Below, one piece after another: positions 42,904 to 53,500 of a stretch of 64,000 nucleotides of DNA. How positions within the stretch are numbered: position 1 is the stretch's first letter; every line of letters starts with the position of its first letter. Both the position numbers and the translations under genes were made by a program. Origin of the DNA: Brevundimonas alba (GTDB taxonomy: Bacteria > Pseudomonadota > Alphaproteobacteria > Caulobacterales > Caulobacteraceae). The notes beneath the pieces were generated by a model. It searched no databases. It was not told where the DNA came from and saw only the letters and a program-made list of their open reading frames with translations. Where the stretch lies: the NCBI RefSeq assembly GCF_011927945.1, contig NZ_JAATJM010000001.1:629501-693500 (forward strand), in the 5' to 3' direction.

Positions 42904-44031
42904 ATGGCCGAGCAAACCACCTTCACCGAAGCCGACCGCCGCGACGGCCTCGAATCCGACATGGCCGACCAGAACCACGCGCCGAAGTCGGTCGCGCCTG
43001 ATACCGCCGCCGTCATGCCGATGAACATGATCCAGGCGCTGAACTCGGCCCTGCACGTCAAGATGGCCGAGGACCCCAATGTCCTCAGCTTCGGCGAGGA
43101 CGCGGGCTATTTCGGCGGCGTGTTCCGCGTCACCGACCAGTTGCAGCAGAAGCACGGCCTGACCCGCAGCTTCGACGCCCCGATCAGCGAATGCGGCATC
43201 GTCGCCGCCGCCATCGGCATGGGCGCCTACGGCCTGCGCCCCGTCGTCGAGATCCAGTTCGCCGACTACATCTACCCCGCCTACGACCAGATCGTCTCCG
43301 AGGCGGCCAAGCTGCGCTACCGCTCCGCCGGCCAGTTCACCAGCCCGATCACGGTCCGCTCGCCCTACGGCGGCGGCATCTTCGGCGGCCAGACGCACAG
43401 CCAGTCGCCTGAAAGCCTGTTCACACACATCGCCGGCCTGAAGGTCGTCATCCCGTCCAACCCTTACGACGCCAAGGGCCTGCTGACCGCGGCCATCGAG
43501 GACGACGACCCGGTCATCTTCTTCGAGCCCAAACGCCTCTACAACGGCCCCTTCGACGGCTGGCACCAGAAGCCGGTCTCGCCGTGGAAGGCGCAGGAAC
43601 TGGCGCAGGTCCCGACCGGCAAATACGTCGAGCCCATCGGCAAGGCCCGCGTCATGCGCGAAGGCAGCGACGTCACCATCCTTTGCTACGGCACCATGGT
43701 CTGGGTCTCGCTGGCGGGCGCCGAGCACGCCGGCGTCGACGCCGAGGTCATCGACCTGCGTACTCTCGTGCCGCTGGACATCGAAACCGTAGAGGCCTCG
43801 GTGAAGAAGACCGGCCGCTGCGTCATCGTCCACGAGGCCCCGAAAACCTCCGGCTTCGGGGCCGAGCTCTCGGCCCTGGTTCAGGAGCGCTGCTTCTACC
43901 ACCTCGAGGCGCCCATCGCCCGCGTCGCCGGCTGGGACACCCCCTATCCGCACGCCTTCGAGTGGGAATATTTCCCCGGTCCGGAACGGGTCGCCACGGC
44001 CCTGAAATCCGTCATGTCGGGAGGCCGTTGA
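42904..44031 (+). CDS. bkdA2: 2-oxoisovalerate dehydrogenase E1 beta subunit
   Basis: A 375-residue E1 beta subunit. It carries MNMIQALNSALHVKMAEDPN, FGEDAGYFGGVFRVTDQL, RPVVEIQFADYIYPAYDQI and the C-terminal transketolase domain (CYGTMVWVSLAG, DLRTLVPLDIETV, VHEAPKTSGFGAELSAL). It pairs with E1 alpha in an alpha2beta2 tetramer that binds thiamine diphosphate at the subunit interface. The N-terminal 30 residues are variable. The start of the E2 gene lies one base after this stop. Confidence 0.94.
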   Translation: MAEQTTFTEADRRDGLESDMADQNHAPKSVAPDTAAVMPMNMIQALNSALHVKMAEDPNVLSFGEDAGYFGGVFRVTDQLQQKHGLTRSFDAPISECGIVAAAIGMGAYGLRPVVEIQFADYIYPAYDQIVSEAAKLRYRSAGQFTSPITVRSPYGGGIFGGQTHSQSPESLFTHIAGLKVVIPSNPYDAKGLLTAAIEDDDPVIFFEPKRLYNGPFDGWHQKPVSPWKAQELAQVPTGKYVEPIGKARVMREGSDVTILCYGTMVWVSLAGAEHAGVDAEVIDLRTLVPLDIETVEASVKKTGRCVIVHEAPKTSGFGAELSALVQERCFYHLEAPIARVAGWDTPYPHAFEWEYFPGPERVATALKSVMSGGR

Positions 44032-44032
44032 G

Positions 44033-45685
44033 ATGGGTCGCTTCGTCTTCAAACTGCCCGACGTGGGTGAAGGCACCGCCGAGGCCGAACTGGTCGGCTG
44101 GCACGTCAAGGTCGGCGACACGGTCGCCGAGGACCAGATCATCGCCGACGTCATGACCGACAAGGCCACCGTCGAATTGACCTCGCCCGTCGCCGGCAAG
44201 GTCATCGCCGCCCACGGCGAACCCGGCCAGCAACTGGCCGTCGGCTCGCCCCTGATCGAGTTCGAGGTCGAGGGGGCGGGCAATGCCTCCGCCGAAGCCG
44301 CGCCCACGCCGAAGCCTGAGCCAATCGCGCCCGCCGCGCCCGCTCTGGAAGCGCCGAACACCTCGTCGGAGCCCGAGCCCGCCGCCGCACCGGCGGCGTC
44401 CGGCGCCAACTACGTCTTCAAGCTCCCGGACGTCGGCGAAGGCACCGCCGAGGCCGAGCTCGTCGGCTGGCACGTCAAGGTCGGCGACACGGTCTCCGAA
44501 GACCAGATCATCGCCGACGTCATGACCGACAAGGCCACCGTCGAACTGACCTCCCCCGTCGCCGGAACCGTCGTCGCCCTGCACGGCGACGCGGGTCAGC
44601 AGATCGCCGTCGGCGGGCCTCTCGTCAGCTTCCAGGTCGAGGGAAAGGGCAATCAGGCGGCGGCTCCGGCTCCCGTGGCTGCGGCCACCGCCCCGAAGGC
44701 CGAGGCTGTGCCTGCTCCGGTCGCCAAGGGTCCCGCACCCGCTCCGGCGAAGACCGTCGCCAAACCGCAGGCGGAGGCCTTCACCACCCGCGCCGCCGGC
44801 CAGCGTCCCCTCGCCTCCCCCGCCGTGCGCAACCGCGCCCGTGACCTCGGCGTCGAGCTCCAGTTCGTCCCCGGCTCCGGCCCGGCCGGCCGCATCGAGC
44901 ATTCCGATCTGGACGCCTATGTCGCCAGCGGCGGCCGCGGATCGTCCGTCTCCGGATCATCGACCGGCTCCACCTACGCCCAGGCCGAAGGAACCACCGA
45001 GGTCCGCATCATCGGCCTGCGCCGCAAGATCGCGGAGAAGATGGCCGAGAGCGTCCGCCGCATCCCGCACATCACCTACGTCGAGGAGATCGACGTCACC
45101 GCGCTGGAAGAGCTCCGGGCCCACCTCAACGCCGCCAACAAGGGCAGCGACAAGCCCAAGCTCAACGTCCTGCCCTTCATCGCCCGCGCGATCGTGGTGG
45201 CCCTGCGCGACCAGCCCCAGATCAACGCCCACTACGACGAGGCCGGCGTTCTGACCCAGCATGCCCCGGTCCACCTCGGCATCGCCGCCCAGACGCCCAA
45301 CGGCCTGATGGTCCCCGTCGTCCGTCACGCCGAGGCGCGCGATCCCTACGACACGGCTCTCGAGATCGCCCGCGTCTCGGCCGCCGCCAAGTCCGGCAAG
45401 GCCAGCCGCGAGGAGCTCTCCGGCTCGACCATCACCATCACCTCGCTGGGCACGCTCGGCGGCGTGGTCCACACCCCGATCATCAACCACCCTGAGGTCG
45501 CCATTGTCGGCCCCAACAAGATCATTGAGCGGGTCGTGGTGAAGGACGGCCAGATGGTCGTGCGCAAGATGATGAACCTGTCCTCCAGCTTCGATCACCG
45601 CATCGTCGACGGCCACGACGCCGCCGTCTTCGTCCAGCGCATCAAGGGCCTGCTGGAGCACCCTGCGACGCTGTGGATGGGGTGA
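44033..45685 (+). CDS. bkdB: Branched-chain 2-oxo acid dehydrogenase E2, two lipoyl domains
   Basis: A 550-residue acyltransferase core of the complex. Two lipoyl domains stand in tandem, each with the lipoylated lysine in DVMTDKATVELTSP, and nearly the same sequence (residues about 1-80 and 125-203). Ala/Pro-rich linkers and an E3/E1-binding domain (LASPAVRNRARDLGVELQFV) follow, then the catalytic domain with H522 and D526 in FDHRIVDGHDAAVF. It passes the branched acyl group to CoA. Most alphaproteobacterial Bkd E2 proteins have one lipoyl domain, so the second looks like a recent duplication. Confidence 0.93.
   Translation: MGRFVFKLPDVGEGTAEAELVGWHVKVGDTVAEDQIIADVMTDKATVELTSPVAGKVIAAHGEPGQQLAVGSPLIEFEVEGAGNASAEAAPTPKPEPIAPAAPALEAPNTSSEPEPAAAPAASGANYVFKLPDVGEGTAEAELVGWHVKVGDTVSEDQIIADVMTDKATVELTSPVAGTVVALHGDAGQQIAVGGPLVSFQVEGKGNQAAAPAPVAAATAPKAEAVPAPVAKGPAPAPAKTVAKPQAEAFTTRAAGQRPLASPAVRNRARDLGVELQFVPGSGPAGRIEHSDLDAYVASGGRGSSVSGSSTGSTYAQAEGTTEVRIIGLRRKIAEKMAESVRRIPHITYVEEIDVTALEELRAHLNAANKGSDKPKLNVLPFIARAIVVALRDQPQINAHYDEAGVLTQHAPVHLGIAAQTPNGLMVPVVRHAEARDPYDTALEIARVSAAAKSGKASREELSGSTITITSLGTLGGVVHTPIINHPEVAIVGPNKIIERVVVKDGQMVVRKMMNLSSSFDHRIVDGHDAAVFVQRIKGLLEHPATLWMG
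44036..44644 (+). repeat. Tandem lipoyl-domain duplication
   Basis: The two lipoyl-domain coding segments are offset by 369 bases and match at about nine bases in ten over roughly 230 bases, so the duplication is recent in evolutionary terms. Confidence 0.85.
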
Positions 45686-45690
45686 GAGCG

Positions 45691-46161
45691 ATGCGGCTCG
45701 ATTGGCTGATTGGAGTCGCCACGCTGTCGGTCGTCGCCGAACCTGCTCTGGCCTGCGTGGGCAGCCCCGGTGACGCCGGGATGCGCGCCGCCGTGGCGGA
45801 AAAAGATGTCGAACGAAACGACGCCGCTCAGGAAATCTACTTGGCAACGCTGGTCGCTTCTGAGGACGATCGGCGGATTTTCGTTCTTCAGCCGGAAGAG
45901 GCGATCATTGGAGCCCTCCCTCCCGCGGAGGTGCGTTCCTTGACCCGAACCTGGACCTCCTGCGGATTTATTCCAACGTATTACGCAGACTGGGATCGAC
46001 AGCTCTGGAACGGTGAATCGGTGATTGTCGTTAGCGACGCCCGATCCACCTACATCGCGCAGATCGCCGCGCTGGATACGGCTGACGGTGAGCGTGTGCT
46101 GGCGCTCGCGCGCGCCCGTCAAGAACGACTGATCGACGATGGTCGCTCGGCCACGGAATAA
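45691..46161 (+). CDS. Hypothetical secreted protein inside the bkd operon
   Basis: A 156-residue protein between the E2 and E3 genes. MRLDWLIGVATLSVVAEPALA looks like a signal peptide, followed at once by Cys, so lipid anchoring is possible though the box is poor. The mature part has CGFIPTYYADWD and SVIVVSDARSTYIAQIAALD but no recognised domain. The DNA (for example ATTCCAACGTATTACGCAGA at 45970-45989) is poorer in G and C than its neighbours, which suggests transfer. The start has GGTGAGAG ten bases upstream. It lies five bases from bkdB and three from lpdA. Confidence 0.65.
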   Translation: MRLDWLIGVATLSVVAEPALACVGSPGDAGMRAAVAEKDVERNDAAQEIYLATLVASEDDRRIFVLQPEEAIIGALPPAEVRSLTRTWTSCGFIPTYYADWDRQLWNGESVIVVSDARSTYIAQIAALDTADGERVLALARARQERLIDDGRSATE

Positions 46162-46164
46162 ACA

Positions 46165-47562
<1,398 letters not shown>

Positions 47563-47575
47563 CGACGTTCGACTT

Positions 47576-47608
47576 TCCCCACGGGAGGCGTAAGCTTCCC
47601 GTCGGGGA
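47576..47608. promoter_or_regulatory. Hairpin overlapping the ribosome site of the lipoprotein gene
   Basis: TCCCCACGGGAGG (47577-47589) and CTTCCCGTCGGGGA (47595-47608) pair with a bulge; the 3' arm includes GGGGAGG, the likely ribosome site of the gene at 47619. No T-run follows, so it may be a weak terminator or a translation control element. Confidence 0.4.
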
Positions 47609-47618
47609 GGCCAACGCC

Positions 47619-48104
47619 ATGAACACGCCTGCGAGACTGATCGGACTGGTCGTGATTCTGGCTATGGCGGGCTGCGCGTCCACGCCCCGCGGCTTCACGC
47701 CATTCATGAACCAGGCCCCGGCCGATCCGGCCGCCTTCGAAATCGCCTTTCAGGTCTGCAGCGCCGAGGTCGCGGCCGGTCGGCGCGAAAGTTTCCGCGA
47801 CGGGCGCGGCGGATCGGCGGTCGGCGGTATGGCGATCGGCGCGACGGCCGGCGTGGTCACCGGCGCCTCGGCCGCGTCCGGCGCCGGCATGCTGGCCGGC
47901 GCCGCGGGCGGAGCGGGGCTCGCGCTGGGTCTGGTCGTGTTCGCACCCCTGGCGTTCTACGGCGTCTCCCGCATCCAGCGCGCCAACAAGGAGCGGGAGA
48001 TCCAGACCGCCATGACAGCCTGCCTGTCTGAAGAGGGCTACGTCGTCGACGATTGGCGCGTCCCGGCCCGCGGCGCCGCCCCCGCCCTGACGTCTCCGAC
48101 CTAG
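47619..48104 (+). CDS. Putative lipoprotein with glycine-zipper segment
   Basis: A 161-residue protein. MNTPARLIGLVVILAMAGC gives a signal peptide with lipobox MAGC (C19). A glycine-rich hydrophobic stretch (GGSAVGGMAIGATAGVVTGA, GAGMLAGAAGGAGLALGL) resembles glycine-zipper segments of envelope lipoproteins. The C-terminal RIQRANKEREIQTAMTACLS with a conserved-looking cysteine and GYVVDDW completes it. It is probably an outer-membrane-associated small lipoprotein; function unknown. It begins 56 bases after lpdA and has its own ribosome site inside a hairpin. Confidence 0.7.
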   Translation: MNTPARLIGLVVILAMAGCASTPRGFTPFMNQAPADPAAFEIAFQVCSAEVAAGRRESFRDGRGGSAVGGMAIGATAGVVTGASAASGAGMLAGAAGGAGLALGLVVFAPLAFYGVSRIQRANKEREIQTAMTACLSEEGYVVDDWRVPARGAAPALTSPT

Positions 48105-48169
48105 GCCGCTCCGGCGGCCGCGCCCGCCGGCTGAGCCGTCGCCGAACCGTCACCATTCCATCCGGCCGT

Positions 48170-48187
48170 CCGTCACAAACCTGTGGT
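48170..48187 (+). promoter_or_regulatory. Pho-box-like site upstream of pstS
   Basis: CCGTCAC-AAAC-CTGTGGT resembles the two 7-base half sites spaced by 4 bases that PhoB recognises (CTGTCAY). Another half site, CCGTCAC, lies at 48147-48153. It is 40 bases before the pstS start. Confidence 0.5.
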
Positions 48188-48227
48188 CCAAGCAGCCCCG
48201 ACATCATCCGTCGTCGGAGCTTGATCC

Positions 48228-49292
48228 ATGACCCGCACCCTGCTCGCCGCCGTCTCGGCCCTCGCCCTCGTCGGGCTCGCCGCCTGTGGCGATAACCAGA
48301 AGGCCGGCGCGCCGTCCGCCTCGGGCGCGGGCATCCTCGCCGTCGGCTCCTCGACGGTCTTCCCCTTCGCCAGCCGGGTGGTCGAGAATTTCGATCGCAG
48401 CTGGAATGGCGCGACGCCGCGGGTGGAATCGCTGGGCACCGGCGCCGGCATCCAGAAATTCTGCGAAGGCGTCGGCGCCGGCACGGCGGACATCGCCAAC
48501 GCCTCGCGGCCGATGAAGAAGTCCGAGTTCGAGCTCTGCCAGAAGAACGGCGTGACCGACATCGTCGAGCTCAAGATCGGCTTCGACGGCATCGTCGTGG
48601 CCACGGCCCGCAACGGCCAGGCCTTCAACCTGCGTCTGCAGGATCTCTACCTCGGTCTGGCGAAGGAAGTCCCCGGCGCGAACGGCGCCTTCGTCGCCAA
48701 CCCGGCCACCACCTGGAACCAGGTCAATCCCGGCCTGCCGGCCCAGCGCATCCAGGTCTATGGCCCGCCGCCCACCTCGGGCACCCGCGACGCCTTCCTC
48801 GAACTGGGCATGGCGCCCGGCGCCAAGCTGATCCCGACCCTTGCCTCGATCAGCGACAAGGATCGCTTCGAGGCCCTCGCCCACACCCTGCGTGAAGACA
48901 ATGCCTGGATCGACTCGGGCGAGAACGATAACGCCATCGTCCAGACCCTGACCCGCACCCCCGGCTCGCTGGGCGTGTTCGGCTTCTCGTTCCTCGAACA
49001 GAACATGGACACGGTGAAGGCCGAGACCATCGACGGCATCGCCCCCTCGGCCGACACCATCGCCGACGGCTCCTATCCGCTGGCCCGCAGCCTCTACATC
49101 TACGTCAAGAAGCAGCACATCGAGACGACCCCGGGCCTGCGCGAGTTCGTGCTGGAGTTCATGTCGGACGCCTCGGCCGGCCGCGGCGGCTACCTGCAGG
49201 ACCGCGGCCTGGTGCCGCTCCCCGCCGACCAGCTCGCCGCCCAGCGCGCCATCGCCACCAACCTGACGGTGATGACGGCCCCCGCGAAGTAG
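48228..49292 (+). CDS. pstS: Phosphate ABC transporter substrate-binding protein
   Basis: A 354-residue periplasmic phosphate-binding lipoprotein of the Pst transporter, with signal peptide and lipobox ending at C20 (LVGLAAC). The phosphate site is recognisable in AVGSSTVFPFASRVVENF, SLGTGAGIQKFCEG, and PPTSGTRDAFLELG; the late part has GVFGFSFLEQNMDT. Pst permease and ATPase genes are not in the window. The Pho-box-like site suggests PhoB control in phosphate starvation. Confidence 0.9.
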   Translation: MTRTLLAAVSALALVGLAACGDNQKAGAPSASGAGILAVGSSTVFPFASRVVENFDRSWNGATPRVESLGTGAGIQKFCEGVGAGTADIANASRPMKKSEFELCQKNGVTDIVELKIGFDGIVVATARNGQAFNLRLQDLYLGLAKEVPGANGAFVANPATTWNQVNPGLPAQRIQVYGPPPTSGTRDAFLELGMAPGAKLIPTLASISDKDRFEALAHTLREDNAWIDSGENDNAIVQTLTRTPGSLGVFGFSFLEQNMDTVKAETIDGIAPSADTIADGSYPLARSLYIYVKKQHIETTPGLREFVLEFMSDASAGRGGYLQDRGLVPLPADQLAAQRAIATNLTVMTAPAK

Positions 49293-49302
49293 GAAGTGAT
49301 CA

Positions 49303-49335
49303 CCTCCCCATCGGCTCTCAAGGGCGATGGGGAGG
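49303..49335. terminator. Strong hairpin between convergent pstS and glycosyltransferase genes
   Basis: CCTCCCCATCG (49303-49313) and CGATGGGGAGG (49325-49335) form a perfect 11-bp stem with an 11-base loop. There is no T-run on either side, so it is likely a bidirectional transcript end without a classic U-tract. Confidence 0.55.
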
Positions 49336-49341
49336 CGAACC

Positions 49342-50427
49342 TTAAGCCGCCGCCTTCTTCCGCAGCCGCGCGATCCGCCGCAGCCGGCGCCAGAAGCGCC
49401 CGCGCTCCGGCTCCGGATAGGGCTGCAGGTTCTCCACGAACTGTTCCGCCGACGCCCGCCAGCTGAATTTCTCGGCATAGCTCCGCACCGCCGCCCGGTC
49501 GCATTTCAGCGCCTCGAGGCACGCCGTCCGCAGGTCCTTGTCGATGGCCCCGGCGTTCGATCCCGGGATGATGTCGATCGGCCCGTGCGCCGGATAGGCC
49601 GCCACCGGCGTACCCGTGGCCATGGCCTCGAGGATCACCAGTCCGAAGGTGTCGGTCCAGCTCGGGAAGACGAAGACGTCGGCGTCGCGGAAGCAGCGCG
49701 CCAGCTCCTCGCCGAAGCGCGCACCAAGGAATTTCGCCTCCGGATACTTGGCCTGCAGTTCCGCCCGCGCCGGCCCGTCGCCGACCACGATCTTCGTGCC
49801 CGGCAGGTCGGTTTCGAGGAAGGCCTCGATGTTCTTCTCGACCGCCACGCGTCCGACATTGAGGAAGAACGGCCGCGGCCAGTCCGCGCCACCCAGTTCG
49901 TCGTAGATCGGCTTCAGGTCCGGATTGAACTGCTCGGTGTCCACGCCCCGCGACCACGGCGACACATTGCGGAAGCCCCGCTCCAGCAGCTCGTCGCGCA
50001 GGGTCGGCGTCGCCACCATCAGCCGTCCCGACGGTCGGTGGAACCACTTCATATAGGCGTAGCCGACCTGCACCGGCACGGGGAACCGGGCCGAGATGTA
50101 TTCGGGGAATTTCGTGTGATAGCTGGTCGTGAAGGGCAGCTTCCATTCCACGCAGATCCGGCGCGTGGCGATGCCGATGGGCCCTTCCGTGGCGATGTGC
50201 ACCGCCTCCGGCTCATAGGCGCGCAGCCGCTCCCGGATCTCCTCCTCGGCGCCCAGCGCCAGCCGGATTTCCGGATAGGTCGGGGCGGCGATGGTCTTGA
50301 ACTGGCTCGGCTCGATCACCTCCACCTCGTGACCCATGGCGCGGCATTCCGCGATGGTCCGGGTCAGGGTGCGGACGACTCCGTTGACCTGGGGCTCCCA
50401 GGCGTCGGTGGCCAGAACGATGCGCAT
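49342..50427 (-). CDS. GT4 glycosyltransferase, likely glycolipid or mannosyl type
   Basis: A 361-residue GT-B enzyme. It begins MRIVLATDAWEPQVNGVVRT, the N-terminus of the PimB/MgtA/SqdX-like group, has FTTSYHTKFPEYISARFPVP as the acceptor-side segment, and the donor site FLNVGRVAVEKNIEAFL plus PSWTDTFGLVILEAMATGTP (E-x7-E). Relatives make glucosyl-, galactosyl- or sulfoquinovosyl-diacylglycerol, or mannosylate lipids. The convergent pstS gene next door hints at a role in replacing phospholipids when phosphate is low, which is an inference. The coding end is basic (RRLRRIARLRKKAAA). Confidence 0.82.
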   Translation of the reverse strand: MRIVLATDAWEPQVNGVVRTLTRTIAECRAMGHEVEVIEPSQFKTIAAPTYPEIRLALGAEEEIRERLRAYEPEAVHIATEGPIGIATRRICVEWKLPFTTSYHTKFPEYISARFPVPVQVGYAYMKWFHRPSGRLMVATPTLRDELLERGFRNVSPWSRGVDTEQFNPDLKPIYDELGGADWPRPFFLNVGRVAVEKNIEAFLETDLPGTKIVVGDGPARAELQAKYPEAKFLGARFGEELARCFRDADVFVFPSWTDTFGLVILEAMATGTPVAAYPAHGPIDIIPGSNAGAIDKDLRTACLEALKCDRAAVRSYAEKFSWRASAEQFVENLQPYPEPERGRFWRRLRRIARLRKKAAA

Positions 50428-50541
50428 GTGGGCCGAAAGGCTCCGCCGTTGGTCGGGGAACCGATCTAGCGGTTTGCGAGAGCGTTGGCGAGACGCCGCA
50501 GCCTCTCCCGTTTCCGCGCAAAAGGGTCTAGGACGCGCGCC

Positions 50542-53500
50542 ATGGACGCACACGTTTCTCCGCCCCTTTCCCTGTCGCAGGACTGGGATGCGCTGGATCA
50601 GGGCAAGTTCGCGGACGAGACCGCCACGGTACGGGGCCTGCTGGCCCGCGTCCCGCTCGACGCCGCGGAGCGCGGCGCGGTCCTGAACGGCGCCGTCGAC
50701 CTCGTCGAACGCGCCCGCGCCAGCGTCAAGAAACAGGGCGTGGTCGAAAGCTTCCTGCAAGAATTCTCGCTCGGCACCCGCGAGGGTCTGGCCCTCATGT
50801 GCCTCGCTGAAGCCCTGCTGCGCACGCCCGACGAGGACACCCGCGACCGCCTGATCGCCGAGAAGATCGGCTCGGCGGACTGGTCGTCGCACCTCGGCCA
50901 GTCCGACAGCCTGTTCGTCAACGCCTCGACCTGGGGGCTGATGCTCACCGGCAAGCTGGTCGACGTCGACGAGGAGGCCAAGACCGACCTCCCCGGCTTC
51001 CTGCGCCGCATCGTCGGCCGCCTCGGCGAGCCGGTCATCCGCGAGGCCGTCGCCGCCGCCGTTCGCATCATGGGCGAGCAGTTCGTGGTCGGCCGCACGA
51101 TCGAGGCGGCGCTGAAGCGCTCCAACCGCGAAGGCTGGCTCTGCTCGTTCGACATGCTGGGCGAGGGCGCCCGCACCGCCCACGACGCCGAGCGCTACGA
51201 GAAGATCTACGCCGACGCCATCGAGGCCGTCGGCAGGACCTCGAAAGGGCAAGGGCCCGAGGTCGGCCACGGCGTCTCCGTCAAACTCTCCGCCCTGTCG
51301 CCCCGCTACGAAGCCACGCACGAGGCCCGCGTCTGGGACGAGCTCTATCCCCGCATCGTGCGCCTCGCGCGCATCGCGGCCAAATACGACATCAACTTCA
51401 CCATGGACGCGGAGGAGGCCGACCGCCTGGCCCTGTCGCTGAAACTGCTCGACCGGCTGGCGCACGAGCCCGACCTCGGCGGCTGGACCGGCCTCGGCCT
51501 CGCCGTCCAGGCTTATCAGAAGCGCTGCCCCGAGGTGATCCGCCGCGTCGCCGAGCTGTCGAAGTCCAGCGGCCGCCGCCTGATGGTGCGTCTGGTCAAG
51601 GGCGCCTATTGGGACACCGAGATCAAGCGCGCCCAGCAGTTCGGCCGCACCGACTATCCGGTCTTCACCACCAAGGCCGCCACCGACCTCAATTACCTCG
51701 TCTGCGCCCGGCTGATGATCGAGGCCGCGCCGCACATCTACAGCCAGTTCGCCACCCACAACGCCCACTCGCTGGCCGCCGTCTACAAGATGGCCTCCGA
51801 GCGTAATGTGAAGATCGAGTTCCAGCGCCTGCACGGCATGGGCGAAGCCCTCTACGACGCCGCCCGCGACGCCTTCGGCCCCGTCACCGTCCGCGCCTAC
51901 GCCCCCGTCGGCGGGCATGAGGACCTGCTGCCCTATCTGGTGCGCCGCCTGCTCGAGAACGGCGCCAACTCCTCCTTCGTCCATGCCCTGCTGGACGAGC
52001 GGGTGCCCGCCTCCGCCGTCGCCGCCGACCCGATCACGACCGTCGAAGCCCATCCCGACCGCCACCCCAAGATCCCGACCCCGAAGGACATGTACATGGA
52101 CCGCCAGAATTCGCTGGGCCGCGACTACTCCCAGGCCGCCGACCGCGAGCGCCACGTCCTCGCCCTCGAAAAGGTCGACAGCGAAAAGCTGACCTCCGGC
52201 CCCATCCTCGGCGGCAAGCTCAAGGCCGGGACCAACTCCCAGCCGGTGCTAAATCCGTTCGACACGACCCAGCTGCTGGGCCACGTCTCGGAGGCGACCG
52301 AGGCCGACATCGACGCCGCCGTCGACCTCGCCGTCCGCGCCCAGGTGAAGTGGGACCGCATCGGCGGCGCCGGCCGCGCCCCGACCCTGCGCGCCATGGG
52401 CGATGCGCTCGAGGCCGACATGGATCGCCTCGTCGCCCTGCTCAGCCGCGAGGCCGGCAAGACCCTCAACGACGGCGTGGCCGAGGTGCGCGAAGCCGCC
52501 GACTTCTGCCGCTACTACGCCATGCTGGCCGAGCGCGACTTCGGCGGTCCGCAGGAGCTCAAGGGCCCCGTCGGCGAGATCAACCAGCTGGTCCTGCACG
52601 GCCGCGGCGTCTTCGCCTGCATCAGCCCGTGGAACTTCCCTCTGGCCATCTTCACCGGCCAGATCGCCGCCGCCCTGGCTGCCGGCAACGCCGTCCTCGC
52701 CAAGCCCGCCGAACAGACCCCGCTGGTCGCCGCCGAGGCCGTGCGCCTCTACTACAAGGCCGGCCTCAACCCCGACCTGCTGGCCCTCGTCCCCGGCCGC
52801 GGCGAGACCGTCGGCGCCAAGCTGGTCAGCCACCCGGGCATCGACGGCGTCGCCTTCACCGGCGGCACCGACACCGCCACCCTGATCAACCGCTCGCTGG
52901 CCAACCGGCCGGGCCCGATCATCCCCTTCATCGCCGAGACCGGCGGCCTCAACGGCATGTTCGTCGACACCACGGCGCTGAAGGAACAGGTCATCGACGA
53001 CGTCATCCTGTCGGCCTTCGGCTCGTCGGGTCAGCGCTGCTCGGCCCTGCGCCTGCTCTATGTCCCGCACGACGCCGCCGACGCCCTGATCGAGGGCCTC
53101 AAGGGCGCGCTCGCCGCTCAGGTGGTGGGCGATCCGTCCGACCCCGCCACCGACATCGGCCCGGTCATCGACGCCGACGCCAAGGGGATGCTCGACGCCC
53201 ACCTCGAACGGCTCGGCAAGGACGCGAAGATCGTCGCCCGCGCCGAACTGCCCGCCGGCGCCGACAAGGGCCATCTGTTCGCCCCGACCATCGCCGAGAT
53301 CCCGACCCCCGACTATCTGGAGCGCGAGGTGTTCGGCCCCATCCTGCACGTCTGCCGCTACGAGCCGTCGAAGCTGAAGCAGACGGCTTCCAAACTGGCC
53401 GAGCGCGGCTACGGCCTGACCCTCGGCGTGCACAGCCGGATCGAGGCCTTCGCCGACGAGGTCGCGCGTCTGGTCCCCGCCGGCAATGTCTACATCAACC

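Noticed and set aside
50428-52155. Long minus-strand extension upstream of the GT4 gene
   Set aside because: It runs antisense through putA and has no domain; the enzyme starts at 50427 with its conserved N-terminus.
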